64,000 nt of DNA from Streptococcus cuniculi (GCF_001921845.1 NZ_MSJM01000007.1:1-64000); one strand, 5' to 3'; positions 36,297-44,793 are shown, counted from the stretch's first letter. Notes: generated by a model from the letters alone, not told the origin. Translations and numbers: made by a program.

Positions 36297-36527
36297 ATGG
36301 TTGATATTTCAAAATTAAAAGGCAAGATTGTTGAGAAAAACACAACTCAAGAAGTTTTAGCGGATGAAATCGGCATCAATAGGAGCACATTTTATCGTAA
36401 AATGAAGCAAGGTGGGACTTTCTCGGTTAAAGAAGCTAATGATATTGTTTTGTCTTTAGGGTTATCCGACGAAGAAGCGTTATCTATTTTTTTTAACAAA
36501 AAAGTCGCGAAAATGCGACAGTCGTAG
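36297..36527 (+). CDS. Cro-like regulator
   Basis: A 76-aa XRE-type HTH protein (TQEVLADEIGINRSTFYRKMKQG). First gene of the rightward early operon, with GAAAGGAG upstream. Probably opposes CI. Operator O3 lies within its last codons. Confidence 0.82.
   Translation: MVDISKLKGKIVEKNTTQEVLADEIGINRSTFYRKMKQGGTFSVKEANDIVLSLGLSDEEALSIFFNKKVAKMRQS
36504..36519 (+). promoter_or_regulatory. Repressor operator O3 inside cro
   Basis: GTCGCGAAAATGCGAC has the same GTCGC-N6-GCGAC outline as O2 but lies at the 3' end of the cro-like gene, just before the antirepressor. Confidence 0.55.
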
Positions 36528-36538
36528 AAAGGAGCAAT

Positions 36539-37255
36539 ATGCAGGAACTAATAAACATTAACTTAAACGAGCGACAAGAGCCAGTTGTATCTGGTCGCCA
36601 GTTGCATCAAGCGTTAGGAGTGAAAACAGCCTATAAAGACTGGTTCCCTCGAATGGTAGAATACGGCTTTACAGAGTTTGAGGACTTTTGCTCAAATTTG
36701 AGCGAAAGTACAGGCGGTCGGCGAGCCGTTGACCACATCATCAAACTAGATATGGCTAAAGAAATCGCCATGATCCAACGCACCGAAAAAGGTAAGCAGG
36801 TTCGACAGTATTTCATTCAAGTAGAAAAGGATTTCAATAGTCCAGAGAAAATCATGGCAAGAGCCTTACTTATGGCAGATAAAAAAGTCCATCAGCTAGA
36901 GGCACAGATTGAAGCAGATAGACCAAAAGTACTGTTTGCTGAAGCAGTAGAAGCAAGTTCAACCTCTATTCTGATTGGAGATTTTGCAAAAATCTTACGA
37001 CAAAAGGGATATGACATTGGACAAAATCGGCTATTTGCTTGGTTGCGTGAGAATGGCTTTCTTATTCGGAAGCGGGGCGAAAGCTACAATATGCCCACCA
37101 AACGAAGCATGGACATGAAACTATTTGAGGTCAAGGAACGTGTTCACCATGAGCCTAACGGCAGCATTCGTATCAGTAAGACAACTAAAATGACTGGTAA
37201 GGGTCAGATATATTTTAGTGATAAGTTCTTGAGCCAAGGTGTGGCAGTGGTGTAG
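36539..37255 (+). CDS. Phage antirepressor (AntA/AntB + KilAC)
   Basis: This 238-aa protein has an N-terminal AntA/AntB domain (about 1-100; GRQLHQALGVKTAYKDWFPRM) and a C-terminal KilAC DNA-binding domain (about 125-235; GQNRLFAWLRENGFL). Such proteins counter the prophage repressor and help induction. The gene follows cro by 11 nt. Confidence 0.88.
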   Translation: MQELININLNERQEPVVSGRQLHQALGVKTAYKDWFPRMVEYGFTEFEDFCSNLSESTGGRRAVDHIIKLDMAKEIAMIQRTEKGKQVRQYFIQVEKDFNSPEKIMARALLMADKKVHQLEAQIEADRPKVLFAEAVEASSTSILIGDFAKILRQKGYDIGQNRLFAWLRENGFLIRKRGESYNMPTKRSMDMKLFEVKERVHHEPNGSIRISKTTKMTGKGQIYFSDKFLSQGVAVV

Positions 37256-37269
37256 GAGGGGATAAAAAG

Positions 37270-37491
37270 ATGAAAGATAAACAAAAAGCGATAGCAGAGA
37301 TTATCGAAAAACATTTTGAACAGTTAATTGAAGATATTCTAGCTCATTCCAAAACTTATCAAGAAGCCTTGTCAAGTGTATGGGATACACATGCTAATAT
37401 CAAAGAAATAGGGGCGTTAGAAAGAATTATCCGAGACAATATTCGGAAACGCTCATTGAATCAAACAATAAAACCTAGCCTAAAAGACTAG
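37270..37491 (+). CDS. Early phage protein of unknown function
   Basis: A 73-aa mostly helical charged protein following the antirepressor by 14 nt with GGAGGGG RBS. Its stop codon lies inside the hairpin that ends the opposing gene. No family recognised. Confidence 0.6.
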   Translation: MKDKQKAIAEIIEKHFEQLIEDILAHSKTYQEALSSVWDTHANIKEIGALERIIRDNIRKRSLNQTIKPSLKD

Positions 37492-37495
37492 GTTC
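37470..37495 (-). terminator. Terminator of the opposing small gene
   Basis: On the minus strand AACCTAG / CTAGGTT with TTTTATT after it. No T-run on the plus strand. Confidence 0.6.
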
Positions 37496-37502
37496 AGAAC
37501 AT

Positions 37503-37706
37503 CTACACATTTAATCGGATATGTGCGACTTGTTCCAAATTGACAAGATGTCTATAATCGGTGTTCATTTCTACCAAATCCATAAAATTGTCGTGTTCAG
37601 TATATTTTTCGTAGATTTGAAAGAATGTCACTTTATCACCATTTGTAAAGGAAATAGTGATTGTACACGTCTCGTCATCTAATGAATCAATAATAAATTG
37701 TTTCAT
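37503..37706 (-). CDS. Lone minus-strand phage protein (moron candidate)
   Basis: A 67-aa protein (MKQFIIDSLDDETCTI..) with a strong RBS (AAAGGAGG, 6-nt spacing). TATAAT (37737-37742, minus strand) is upstream and a hairpin with T-run after the stop. It is a self-contained unit against the direction of the early operon, as expected for a gene expressed during lysogeny. Function unknown. Confidence 0.7.
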   Translation of the reverse strand: MKQFIIDSLDDETCTITISFTNGDKVTFFQIYEKYTEHDNFMDLVEMNTDYRHLVNLEQVAHIRLNV

Positions 37707-37774
37707 ACGGCGCCTCCTTTCTGTCTTGATAATTTCATTATAGCACAGGAGAACAACAAACAATAGGAGTGATT

Positions 37775-37933
37775 ATGGCTGAACTAGACCACAAACAGCG
37801 CTTGCTAGTTAATAACTGGCAAAAGAAATATCATCGTCTCAGCAATGTCTTTATCGACAGCTTGGTCGGTTTGACAGCGTGGGAGACGATACTTGCACTA
37901 GGAAACGCAAGGAAACAAATAGAAAAAGCCTGA
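37775..37933 (+). CDS. Small early phage protein
   Basis: A 52-aa helical protein (MAELDHKQRLLVNNWQKKYH..) with ATAGGAG RBS. No family recognised. Confidence 0.55.
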   Translation: MAELDHKQRLLVNNWQKKYHRLSNVFIDSLVGLTAWETILALGNARKQIEKA

Positions 37934-37977
37934 CGGCAATCAGGCTCAATAAAAAATATTTACGAGGTTATTCTATC

Positions 37978-38133
37978 ATGAAAAAAGAAAAAACACAACA
38001 GGTACTTACAGTTCGGTGCTTTCTACCTGACGGGACCGAGGTCAATCCAGCAGATATAGTAATACCTAAAGAACATTCAGTTTATCAAACGTTGATAATG
38101 CTAAGTAAGAATAAAACGGAGAAAACAGCATGA
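37978..38133 (+). CDS. Small early phage protein
   Basis: A 51-aa product starting MKKEKTQQVLTVRCF, with GAGG upstream. A longer in-frame extension lacks an RBS and overlaps the previous gene. The stop overlaps the next start. Function unknown. Confidence 0.5.
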   Translation: MKKEKTQQVLTVRCFLPDGTEVNPADIVIPKEHSVYQTLIMLSKNKTEKTA

Positions 38134-38363
38134 AATTTATTGAGAAACTAAAAAAGTATTTCGAACTGGATACATTCGAAGAAGAGCAGTCGGATATTGT
38201 CTTGACGGATGTCAAGGAGTGGAAGCGGATTGCGCAAGAGAAGTATGAAGAAGCTATCTTGTATCAGGAACTTTACAATGAAGCGATGTGTGAAAATCAT
38301 CGTTTGCGTAAGATGATTCAAACGATGGAAGAGATGAGAAAGGCGGGAGCGGATGTTAAGTGA
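38130..38363 (+). CDS. Early phage protein, coiled-coil
   Basis: A 77-aa acidic helical protein with heptad-like ends (YQELYNEAMCENHRLRKMI). It overlaps both neighbours, showing tight coupling. Function unknown. Confidence 0.55.
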   Translation: MKFIEKLKKYFELDTFEEEQSDIVLTDVKEWKRIAQEKYEEAILYQELYNEAMCENHRLRKMIQTMEEMRKAGADVK

Positions 38364-38601
38364 GTTGTTAGGCGGAATTTGTGTTGTATCGCTGATTCTG
38401 GTGCTTTGTATGCTAGAAGCTCTCAAAGATATGATACGAGAGGAGAGAGCACGAAAGAGGCATAAACGAGAATTGCGGTTGCAGCGTGAGAAAGAGGAGT
38501 ACGCGTTAGCTGTTCTTGCTGCTTACCAATCAAATGAGCGAGAAAGAATGCGTCAATCGCTCAATAACTGCAGAAGATTGATTTTGGATAGGAGGAGTTG
38601 A
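38353..38601 (+). CDS. Small membrane-anchored phage protein
   Basis: 82 aa with an N-terminal TM helix (LLGGICVVSLILVLCML) and a long basic helical tail. It overlaps the genes on both sides. Function unknown. Confidence 0.55.
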   Translation: MLSELLGGICVVSLILVLCMLEALKDMIREERARKRHKRELRLQREKEEYALAVLAAYQSNERERMRQSLNNCRRLILDRRS

Positions 38602-39419
38602 TGGCTAAAACAAAGGTTTATTTTTGGCTCAAACTCGATAATAATTTCTTTGAAAATCTAGCGATTAAAAAAGCCATGAAGCTCCCCGGCGGGAAAGATA
38701 TGATTCTGCTCTATCAGAGAATGATGTTAGCTTCATTGAGCACAGATGGCATCTTGTATTACGAAGGAACGTTAAACAACATCATAGAAGAAACAGCTAC
38801 AAAGCTAGAAGAGACCGAGGAAAATGTAGCGATGACTGTCAGCTATTTTGAGAAGGCAGGTCTACTTCAAGTTGATAATGATATTTCTATGTTGCAGGTT
38901 CCTGCTCTCATTGCTCAAGAAACTGATTGGGCAAGATATAAGAGAAATCAGCGTGATAAACAGGCTCTATTGGACAATGTCCAAAAGTTGTCCAACACTC
39001 GTCCAATAGAGATAGAGAAAGAGATAGATATAGAGTTAGAGCTAGATAAAGATATAGAGCAAGAGAAAGAATTATCTAGTAGTAGTTGTATAAATAATAA
39101 AGAACTCATCCGAAAATTTGAAGAAGAGTTTGGGCGGCTATTATCGCCTCTTGAAATCGAAGAAATTCAAAAATGGGTGTCAGATGATGCGCATAGTCCA
39201 GAAGTGATTATGGAAGCAGTGAAAGAAGCTGTTTTCAAAGGCAAACCAAACTTGAAATACATTCAAGGGATATTGAGAAACTGGAAGAATGACAATCTGA
39301 ACACCGTTGAACTGATTGAAGCTAAGCGTAGAGAGCGAGAGAATACTCATTTGCCAAAAAATGTGCCGGTTTCGGAGGATTTCAAAGAGGCGATGAATTA
39401 TTGGAAGGATAAAGATTGA
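38601..39419 (+). CDS. Phage replisome organizer (DnaD-like)
   Basis: This 272-aa protein has an N-terminal replisome-organizer winged helix (about 1-120; YFWLKLDNNFFENLAIKKAMKLPGG) and a C-terminal DnaD-like domain (about 155-225; LLSPLEIEEIQKWVSDD). Between them lies an acidic repeat-rich linker (IEIEKEIDIELELDKDIEQEKE). It should bind the phage origin and help load the host helicase. The origin may lie within this gene, but I see no clear iterons. Confidence 0.82.
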   Translation: MAKTKVYFWLKLDNNFFENLAIKKAMKLPGGKDMILLYQRMMLASLSTDGILYYEGTLNNIIEETATKLEETEENVAMTVSYFEKAGLLQVDNDISMLQVPALIAQETDWARYKRNQRDKQALLDNVQKLSNTRPIEIEKEIDIELELDKDIEQEKELSSSSCINNKELIRKFEEEFGRLLSPLEIEEIQKWVSDDAHSPEVIMEAVKEAVFKGKPNLKYIQGILRNWKNDNLNTVELIEAKRRERENTHLPKNVPVSEDFKEAMNYWKDKD

Positions 39420-39420
39420 T

Positions 39421-39630
39421 ATGTACCTCATCAAAAATATAAATAAGGCTGACAAGAACTATATTCGGGCGGTGCAGATTGGTCCTACTGGTGTTGATAT
39501 AACGTACGGTGTTGATCGTGTGGCAATTCATTTTGTATCATACGCGGTAGCATTGCTAGTGGCTCGCATGTTGTGGATTGTCAAAATTGGCAATATGGAG
39601 ATTGAGGAGGAAAAACTTGAACAGACTTGA
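39421..39630 (+). CDS. Small phage protein
   Basis: A 69-aa protein with one moderately hydrophobic stretch (HFVSYAVALLVARMLWIV). It overlaps the next gene by 14 nt. Function unknown. Confidence 0.5.
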   Translation: MYLIKNINKADKNYIRAVQIGPTGVDITYGVDRVAIHFVSYAVALLVARMLWIVKIGNMEIEEEKLEQT

Positions 39631-39796
39631 TAGATTGTTTGCGATGCAATCGTGGTCGTGGGCCAACGATTGCCATTTGAGAATGTCGGAGAAAGTCAGG
39701 CTGATGTCTTTGTCTGATCAAGAATTTAAAGACGAGTTGGATAGAATGACTAAAGAAATAAAAGAAAGTAGGTATGTAAATGGACACGTTAATTGA
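39617..39796 (+). CDS. Small phage protein
   Basis: 59 aa from TTG 39617 behind GAGGAGG (MNRLDRLFAMQSWSW..). Charged C-terminal half. Function unknown. Confidence 0.5.
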   Translation: MNRLDRLFAMQSWSWANDCHLRMSEKVRLMSLSDQEFKDELDRMTKEIKESRYVNGHVN

Positions 39797-39890
39797 ATTT
39801 GCAAAAGAAGTTGGAATGGCTTTGATTTGGATTATGCTCGGTTATTTAGTCGGTGAGCGTAGCGCAAGAAAGGATAAAACTGATGATTAA
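39780..39890 (+). CDS. Tiny single-pass membrane protein
   Basis: 36 aa ([29 protein letters not shown]..) with one TM helix. It overlaps the gene before and the ssb gene after. Coding status rests on the coupled overlaps. Confidence 0.45.
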   Translation: MDTLIEFAKEVGMALIWIMLGYLVGERSARKDKTDD

Positions 39891-40305
39891 CAATGTAGTA
39901 TTAGTTGGTCGCATGACGAGAGATGCGGAATTGAAATACACTCCGTCTAATCAAGCAGTTGCGACGTTTACGCTTGCGGTGAACCGTAATTTTAAAAATC
40001 AGAATGGTGAGCGGGAAGCGGATTTTATTAACGTGGTCATTTGGCGGCAGCAGGCTGAAAACTTGGCCAACTGGGCTAAAAAAGGTGCTTTGATTGGCGT
40101 GACCGGTCGGATTCAGACACGACATTATGAAAATCAGCAAGGGAAACGTGTCTATGTGACAGAAGTCATCGCGGATAGCTTCCAATTGTTAGAAAGTAGA
40201 GCAAAAGAAAATCAGGCAGCAAATCAGGCTTCGATGGCACAACATGCGCCATACTTTGGACCGACAACGCCAATGGATGTTTCAGATGATGACTTGCCAT
40301 TTTAG
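39883..40305 (+). CDS. ssb: Phage single-stranded DNA-binding protein
   Basis: This 140-aa SSB has an OB fold (about 1-105; [17 protein letters not shown]..) and acidic C-terminal tip DDDLPF that binds replication and repair proteins. It serves phage replication. ATG 39883 matches the family N-terminus. It resembles the ssbB that the prophage has split. Confidence 0.93.
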   Translation: MINNVVLVGRMTRDAELKYTPSNQAVATFTLAVNRNFKNQNGEREADFINVVIWRQQAENLANWAKKGALIGVTGRIQTRHYENQQGKRVYVTEVIADSFQLLESRAKENQAANQASMAQHAPYFGPTTPMDVSDDDLPF

Positions 40306-40314
40306 GAGGAAAAT

Positions 40315-40647
40315 ATGACAGAAGGAATTTTTACAGGATTGAAACGTACAAGTTCAGCAGATTCTGCTGATGTGGTGATTGATATGAGCGGTGTACGAGC
40401 GTTAGAAAGTACATTGAATTACATTCGCTTTTTAGAAGATAAAAACAAGGAATTACGTGAACAAAATGATTTTCTTGAAGATGAGAAGCGTCGTTGTTAT
40501 CTTGACATGAAGAAAGACGAGGAAACGATTGAGCGCTTGAAGCGTAGCAATCTCTATCTGACGCAGATTGTCATTGATTCATATAGCGAGTCTAAGCGGT
40601 CCAGTATGAATAGACGGAAGCTGGGAAGGAAGTGGCGTGCAAGATGA
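40315..40647 (+). CDS. Phage coiled-coil protein
   Basis: 110 aa with a long helical region (about 37-90; LEDKNKELREQNDFLEDEKRR). GGAGGA RBS. Function unknown. Confidence 0.55.
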   Translation: MTEGIFTGLKRTSSADSADVVIDMSGVRALESTLNYIRFLEDKNKELREQNDFLEDEKRRCYLDMKKDEETIERLKRSNLYLTQIVIDSYSESKRSSMNRRKLGRKWRAR

Positions 40648-40871
40648 AGATTACAGTTGAAAAGGTGTGCGCAAACGGCTATAGATTGAAATCGGGTTAT
40701 ATTGAGCGGATTGTTACAACGAATAAATCGATTGATGATGTTGATGATTTTAAATATTGGTCTGAGCAGCAGCGCTATTATTTGACCATGAATCAATTTT
40801 TAATTATTGATCCAGAATGGCTAAATATGGTGATTGATGTTTACAATCAGCGTGATGAATTGCCGATATAA
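40644..40871 (+). CDS. Small phage protein
   Basis: 75 aa (MKITVEKVCANGYRLKSGYIERIV..). The ATG overlaps the preceding stop. An in-frame GTG at 40632 is the alternative start. Function unknown. Confidence 0.5.
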   Translation: MKITVEKVCANGYRLKSGYIERIVTTNKSIDDVDDFKYWSEQQRYYLTMNQFLIIDPEWLNMVIDVYNQRDELPI

Positions 40872-40888
40872 AAACGAGGAGAAAACAG

Positions 40889-41410
40889 ATGAATAAACAG
40901 GAACTATTAAATAGAATTGATGAGCTACCGTCAAATCTAATTGGCAATAGGGTAGCAGTTGATAAAAGTAGTGTAGTGGAGTTGGTGAAACTACTCGACG
41001 AGCGCCCGAAAGTCAAAATCCCGCAGTTTGTTGCGGAATATTTAGAACAACAAAAACAGCGTGGGAAAAAATTATTTGATGCTCTATTTGGTGATAATAA
41101 TGAGGCTATCATAGATTGGCTAAATATGAACAACAATGAGGAAATACTTGTTCGGGCTTGGCTTGACGGCTATGAGGTCGAGCAGGAGAAGTTGTACAAA
41201 GTTAAAATGGTTGGTTTGTACAAAGATGAACAAGTCTTACATCACTCATTTGAGGAAGATGTTTGGTATTTCAAATCTGATTTTAATGATGGTTTGAGGC
41301 ATCAAAGAGATTCACGATACCACACCAAAAATGAACTCGAACAAGCAGGCTTTGGCGGTGTGTTTGATAATGATATGTTTGAAGTGGAGGAGGTAGACCA
41401 TGGCTCATAG
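40889..41410 (+). CDS. DUF1642 family phage protein
   Basis: 173 aa with the C-terminal pattern of DUF1642 (WLDGYEVEQEKLYKVKM..). Common in early regions of lactic-acid-bacteria phages. Function unknown. Confidence 0.72.
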   Translation: MNKQELLNRIDELPSNLIGNRVAVDKSSVVELVKLLDERPKVKIPQFVAEYLEQQKQRGKKLFDALFGDNNEAIIDWLNMNNNEEILVRAWLDGYEVEQEKLYKVKMVGLYKDEQVLHHSFEEDVWYFKSDFNDGLRHQRDSRYHTKNELEQAGFGGVFDNDMFEVEEVDHGS

Positions 41411-41627
41411 ATGGGAGTTACCTTTAACATCTGAAGAGGCAAACAGCACAGGATATATACACGGAAATGCAAAGTCTCATCTTTTTAATTCAGAGACAGG
41501 TATGTCATATTGCAAAAAATATTGGCAAAAGCCTTACTACGCATCAGAAATAAAATACACAGGAAAAGATAGGGATTTCTGTAAAAAGTGTTTGAAAAAA
41601 TATAAAAGGTTAGAGGAGGTTGAGTGA
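41400..41627 (+). CDS. Small phage protein with Cys pair
   Basis: 75 aa with CKK (residue 38) and CKKCLKK near the end, a possible metal site. It overlaps neighbours on both sides. Function unknown. Confidence 0.5.
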   Translation: MAHRWELPLTSEEANSTGYIHGNAKSHLFNSETGMSYCKKYWQKPYYASEIKYTGKDRDFCKKCLKKYKRLEEVE

Positions 41628-41965
41628 TGATTGATAATTTTAAACAGAAATGTAATGGCATATATGGATGGTCTGTCAAAGATGGCAGAGTAGTACCTCC
41701 AACACATACATTTCCAAAAGCAGTAAAAGAACGCGCTGACTATTTCGCAGAAATGATGGAAGATGGTCTAACATTTCTAGGTTGTTTAGATTTTATCTTT
41801 AGCGATGAAAAGCCGGAACATTATGATTTTGGAGCTACTAAGGATTGGCTGCCAAAATCAAAGGCGTTCGAAGAATGGGAGAAAGGAATCGGAAGAGAAA
41901 TGACATTCTCACACCAAGAAATGGCAATATACCTACTATTTCCGTTTTGGGAAGAGGTGGAATGA
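41627..41965 (+). CDS. Phage protein of unknown function
   Basis: 112 aa (MIDNFKQKCNGIYGWSVKDGRVV..). GAGGAGG RBS. ATG 41627 is chosen over GTG 41624. The next start overlaps its end. Confidence 0.5.
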   Translation: MIDNFKQKCNGIYGWSVKDGRVVPPTHTFPKAVKERADYFAEMMEDGLTFLGCLDFIFSDEKPEHYDFGATKDWLPKSKAFEEWEKGIGREMTFSHQEMAIYLLFPFWEEVE

Positions 41966-42228
41966 TGAAAGTAATAAGAACGCCTGAAAAATTAGATGCT
42001 TTTGAGTGGACGGGTTCGACCGAGACATACAAAAAAATGAAAGAGTTATCTTCTGATTGTAAAGACAAACTATATATGCGAGATGGTCAATTGGTTGTGT
42101 ACGACTATATGTTTGAAGAAGAGCAAAATGTGGAATTTGGAGATTTTATTGTATTCGAAGATGATAGAATCGAAATTTGTAAACCGTTCATATTTGATAT
42201 CTTATATGAGGAGGTATCAAATGACTGA
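41965..42228 (+). CDS. Phage protein of unknown function
   Basis: 87 aa (MKVIRTPEKLDAFEWTGST..) of a type often seen in phage early regions (beta-rich, ends GDFIVFEDDRIEICKP). A longer upstream frame overlaps the preceding gene and is rejected. Confidence 0.5.
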   Translation: MKVIRTPEKLDAFEWTGSTETYKKMKELSSDCKDKLYMRDGQLVVYDYMFEEEQNVEFGDFIVFEDDRIEICKPFIFDILYEEVSND

Positions 42229-42403
42229 CAAATTCAAACTGTCTTTAATCGTCTGTATTGCATTTTTAGTCGCAAGTGTGCTATTTCTCGCTCGCAGTAT
42301 CGACCTGCTACAAGACCAGATTGACGGCATACGACAGCGCAACGAAATCATCACGCAGCAATTGCAAGAGATGAATAAGTATGTAAGGTATCCGGGAGGG
42401 TAA
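42221..42403 (+). CDS. Small membrane protein with coiled coil
   Basis: 60 aa with an N-terminal TM helix (LSLIVCIAFLVASVLFLA) then a coiled coil. It overlaps the preceding gene by 8 nt. The form resembles a phage spanin- or LysB-like accessory, but its early-region place makes that doubtful. Confidence 0.5.
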   Translation: MTDKFKLSLIVCIAFLVASVLFLARSIDLLQDQIDGIRQRNEIITQQLQEMNKYVRYPGG

Positions 42404-42446
42404 GAGTGGGGGTTAGCACGAGAATTGAAAGAATAGGAGAATAAAA

Positions 42447-42848
42447 ATGGATAAAGTTTTAGAACAATTATCGAAATTATTGGGTGTTGGAACGGACGCT
42501 TTGGAAAAGGCTGTCAATTCAGTAGGTTCAAATTATCAAGAAGTGTATCAAACTCTTGTTCACGAAATGGCAATTAAGTCAGTTGCGGATAATTTTAGAA
42601 TAGTGACAATTGTGTTATCAATCATAGGAATTGCCTATTATTTGCTGATAGGCGCAAACTACTACATAGAAGCTGACAAGGTTTATCCTAACAAAGACAA
42701 CTTACAGCGATACAAAAAGCATGCTATTGGAGTGTCTAAAATATTTATACCTCTTTATCTTGCATCACTTTTGTTTATCAGCCTATCACCGTTATTGTAT
42801 CCAAATTTGAATCTGATTCTTGAATTGCTTAATAAAGCAGGAGGTTAG
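42447..42848 (+). CDS. Two-TM phage membrane protein
   Basis: 133 aa with TM helices at about 49-70 and 98-120. AGGAGA RBS. Function unknown. Superinfection exclusion is one possibility. Confidence 0.5.
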   Translation: MDKVLEQLSKLLGVGTDALEKAVNSVGSNYQEVYQTLVHEMAIKSVADNFRIVTIVLSIIGIAYYLLIGANYYIEADKVYPNKDNLQRYKKHAIGVSKIFIPLYLASLLFISLSPLLYPNLNLILELLNKAGG

Positions 42849-42880
42849 AATGAATAGGCGACAATTTAAGGAGGGTGAAG

Positions 42881-43186
42881 ATGACCATAGCTGAGAAAAT
42901 CGAGTATATTTTACAAGTCACGTATTGGACACAACAGCAACTAGCGGATAAAATCGGTGTAAAACAGACTACAATTTCAAAGTGGAAGCGTGGTCGAGTT
43001 GTCAGAGATAAGTATATTGACAAAATCGAACAACTCTACAATCAAGCTCGCAGATTGCAGTGGGATAGAGAGCAGCTGAAGCCGAAGCCAATACCGAAGC
43101 AAAAGGTGGTAGGCGAAGTGTTGTCTGAACGCGGGAAGATTGTACTGATTTTTCCGTGGTATAGTTATCAAAAGAAAAGGAGGTGA
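42881..43186 (+). CDS. HTH (XRE-like) phage protein
   Basis: 101 aa. The HTH is at about 17-40 (TQQQLADKIGVKQTTISKWKRG). AAGGAGG lies 6 nt before the ATG. Probably a regulator of middle or late genes. Confidence 0.7.
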   Translation: MTIAEKIEYILQVTYWTQQQLADKIGVKQTTISKWKRGRVVRDKYIDKIEQLYNQARRLQWDREQLKPKPIPKQKVVGEVLSERGKIVLIFPWYSYQKKRR

Positions 43187-43190
43187 TTGC

Positions 43191-43604
43191 TTGAGACGAA
43201 AGATTATTACTTCAAAGCAGTTAACTGCACTTGATGATGAGCTTTTTGGTTACAAGGATGTTGACAGAGCAATTAGAATCAGACGCGAGGAGCTATCTAG
43301 CAATAACTCTACTGATACGAATATCGGAGGTAGTAAATCGGGACATATATCAAAAGTTCCAGAAACGCTAACAGTTCGTTTCGCTTCTGATATTCGACTG
43401 AAGAATCTTGAGCTGTATAAAGAAACAGTTGAGAAGTTGTATGAAAACTTGACAGAAGAACAAAGAGAAATTTTTGAACTACGCTGGATAAAGGCCGATT
43501 ACAGCTGGAAGGACATTGCACAAATGATCCATGTTAGCATACCAACAATTTATAGAAAGCGAGATAGGATATTAGAGAAATATGATGACCTAAAAGGAAA
43601 TTAA
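43191..43604 (+). CDS. Late transcriptional regulator, ArpU/RinA-like
   Basis: 137 aa with a sigma-70 region 4-like HTH at the C-terminus (LTEEQREIFELRWIKADYSWKDIAQMIHVSIPTIYRKRDRI). TTG start with AAAGGAGG upstream. Its place before packaging genes fits an activator of late transcription. Confidence 0.78.
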   Translation: MRRKIITSKQLTALDDELFGYKDVDRAIRIRREELSSNNSTDTNIGGSKSGHISKVPETLTVRFASDIRLKNLELYKETVEKLYENLTEEQREIFELRWIKADYSWKDIAQMIHVSIPTIYRKRDRILEKYDDLKGN

Positions 43605-43736
43605 AAAATGAGAATTTAGGGTACTTGTATTCTCACTAAAAATGATTTATTATGATATTATGAAAATCGAGTAAAGAAAAAGCAGGACGAATTGTTCTGC
43701 TTTTTGCATTCCCAAAAAAGAAAGGAGGTAGAGTGG

Positions 43737-44279
43737 ATGAATTTGGTAGAACCTATTCGAGACAAAGATGACATTCAGGCAATGAAGGATTATTTGAAAG
43801 AATGGAACGATAGGAACTATATGCTATTTATGGTTGGAATCAATTCAGGATTTAGAATTAGCGACATTGTAAAACTAAAGGTTAAGGACGTTCAGGGCTG
43901 GCACTTCAAAATCAAAGAGCAGAAAACTGGCAAGATTATCAGACGGAAAATGCCTAGACCTTTAAAGAATGAGTTGGCGAGATATACAGAAGGCAAACCA
44001 CTTCATCACTACCTCTTCCAAAGTCGCAAAGGCAAGAATCAGCCAATCACAAGACAGGCTGCATATCTCATTATCAAAACGGCTGCGGAAGATTTGGGAA
44101 TAGAGAATGTCGGTACACATACGATGCGCAAGACATTTGGCTATCACTACTATGAGAAATACAAAGATGTTGCGTCGCTGATGGAGATGTTCAATCATGC
44201 AAGCCCTGCTATTACATTGCGGTATATCGGGAAGCGACAAGAACAACTTGACTTAAGTATGGCGAAGTTCTCGCTATAG
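43737..44279 (+). CDS. Tyrosine recombinase/integrase family protein
   Basis: This 180-aa protein covers the catalytic core: Arg in GFRISD, Lys in the beta-hairpin KTGK, HTMRKTFG (HxxR), His in NHASP and Tyr in LRYIG. It lacks most of the N-terminal arm/core-binding domain. It sits between the late regulator and packaging genes, away from the att sites. The serine integrase is the likely integration enzyme, so this one may resolve concatemers or act at another site. Confidence 0.85.
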   Translation: MNLVEPIRDKDDIQAMKDYLKEWNDRNYMLFMVGINSGFRISDIVKLKVKDVQGWHFKIKEQKTGKIIRRKMPRPLKNELARYTEGKPLHHYLFQSRKGKNQPITRQAAYLIIKTAAEDLGIENVGTHTMRKTFGYHYYEKYKDVASLMEMFNHASPAITLRYIGKRQEQLDLSMAKFSL

Positions 44280-44457
44280 TTTTTTTATTTTCAACATATC
44301 AATTTGACATAACGAGGTTGGAGTAAATTCAAAAAAATAAGCTCTTGAAAAACCAATTAAATCAATAGGTTTGATAAAGTGGCGAAATATACAGAATATA
44401 AGATATGACAAGTTCGACAGTAAAATTGGTATATATAGTTTATAGGAAATATGCAAC

Positions 44458-44793
44458 ATGGTATATAAACAAGTCAGAAAGACTTTGAAATCGAAAAAGT
44501 GGAGTAAGTTCCGCGAAAGGATTTTGAAAAGAGATAACTATCTCTGTCAGGAGAGTTTGCGATTTGGAGAAAGAGTTCAAGCTGAAATGGTTCATCATAT
44601 CTATCCCGTTAGCGAGTATCCTGAACTAGAGTTCGTCAAATGGAACTGTATTTCATTGACAAATCAGAAGCACAACACGTTCCATGACAGAAAAAATGAT
44701 TCTATTGTCGGCAACGGAAAAATTTGGCAAAAACGATTTAAACGACAATTTCAGAAATTTTATCAAGAGAAAAATTTTATCCCCCCCACTTAA
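44458..44793 (+). CDS. HNH endonuclease
   Basis: 111 aa with the HNH pattern VHHIYPVSEYPELEFVKWNCISLTNQKHNTFH. Next to terminase genes, such proteins are needed for cutting at cos sites in HK97-like phages. Confidence 0.85.
   Translation: MVYKQVRKTLKSKKWSKFRERILKRDNYLCQESLRFGERVQAEMVHHIYPVSEYPELEFVKWNCISLTNQKHNTFHDRKNDSIVGNGKIWQKRFKRQFQKFYQEKNFIPPT

Noticed and set aside
38600..39420. Phage replication origin in the replisome organizer gene
   Set aside because: The repeated GATATAGA-like stretch around 39000-39070 encodes an acidic linker; no clear iterons or AT-rich unwinding element could be separated from coding bias.
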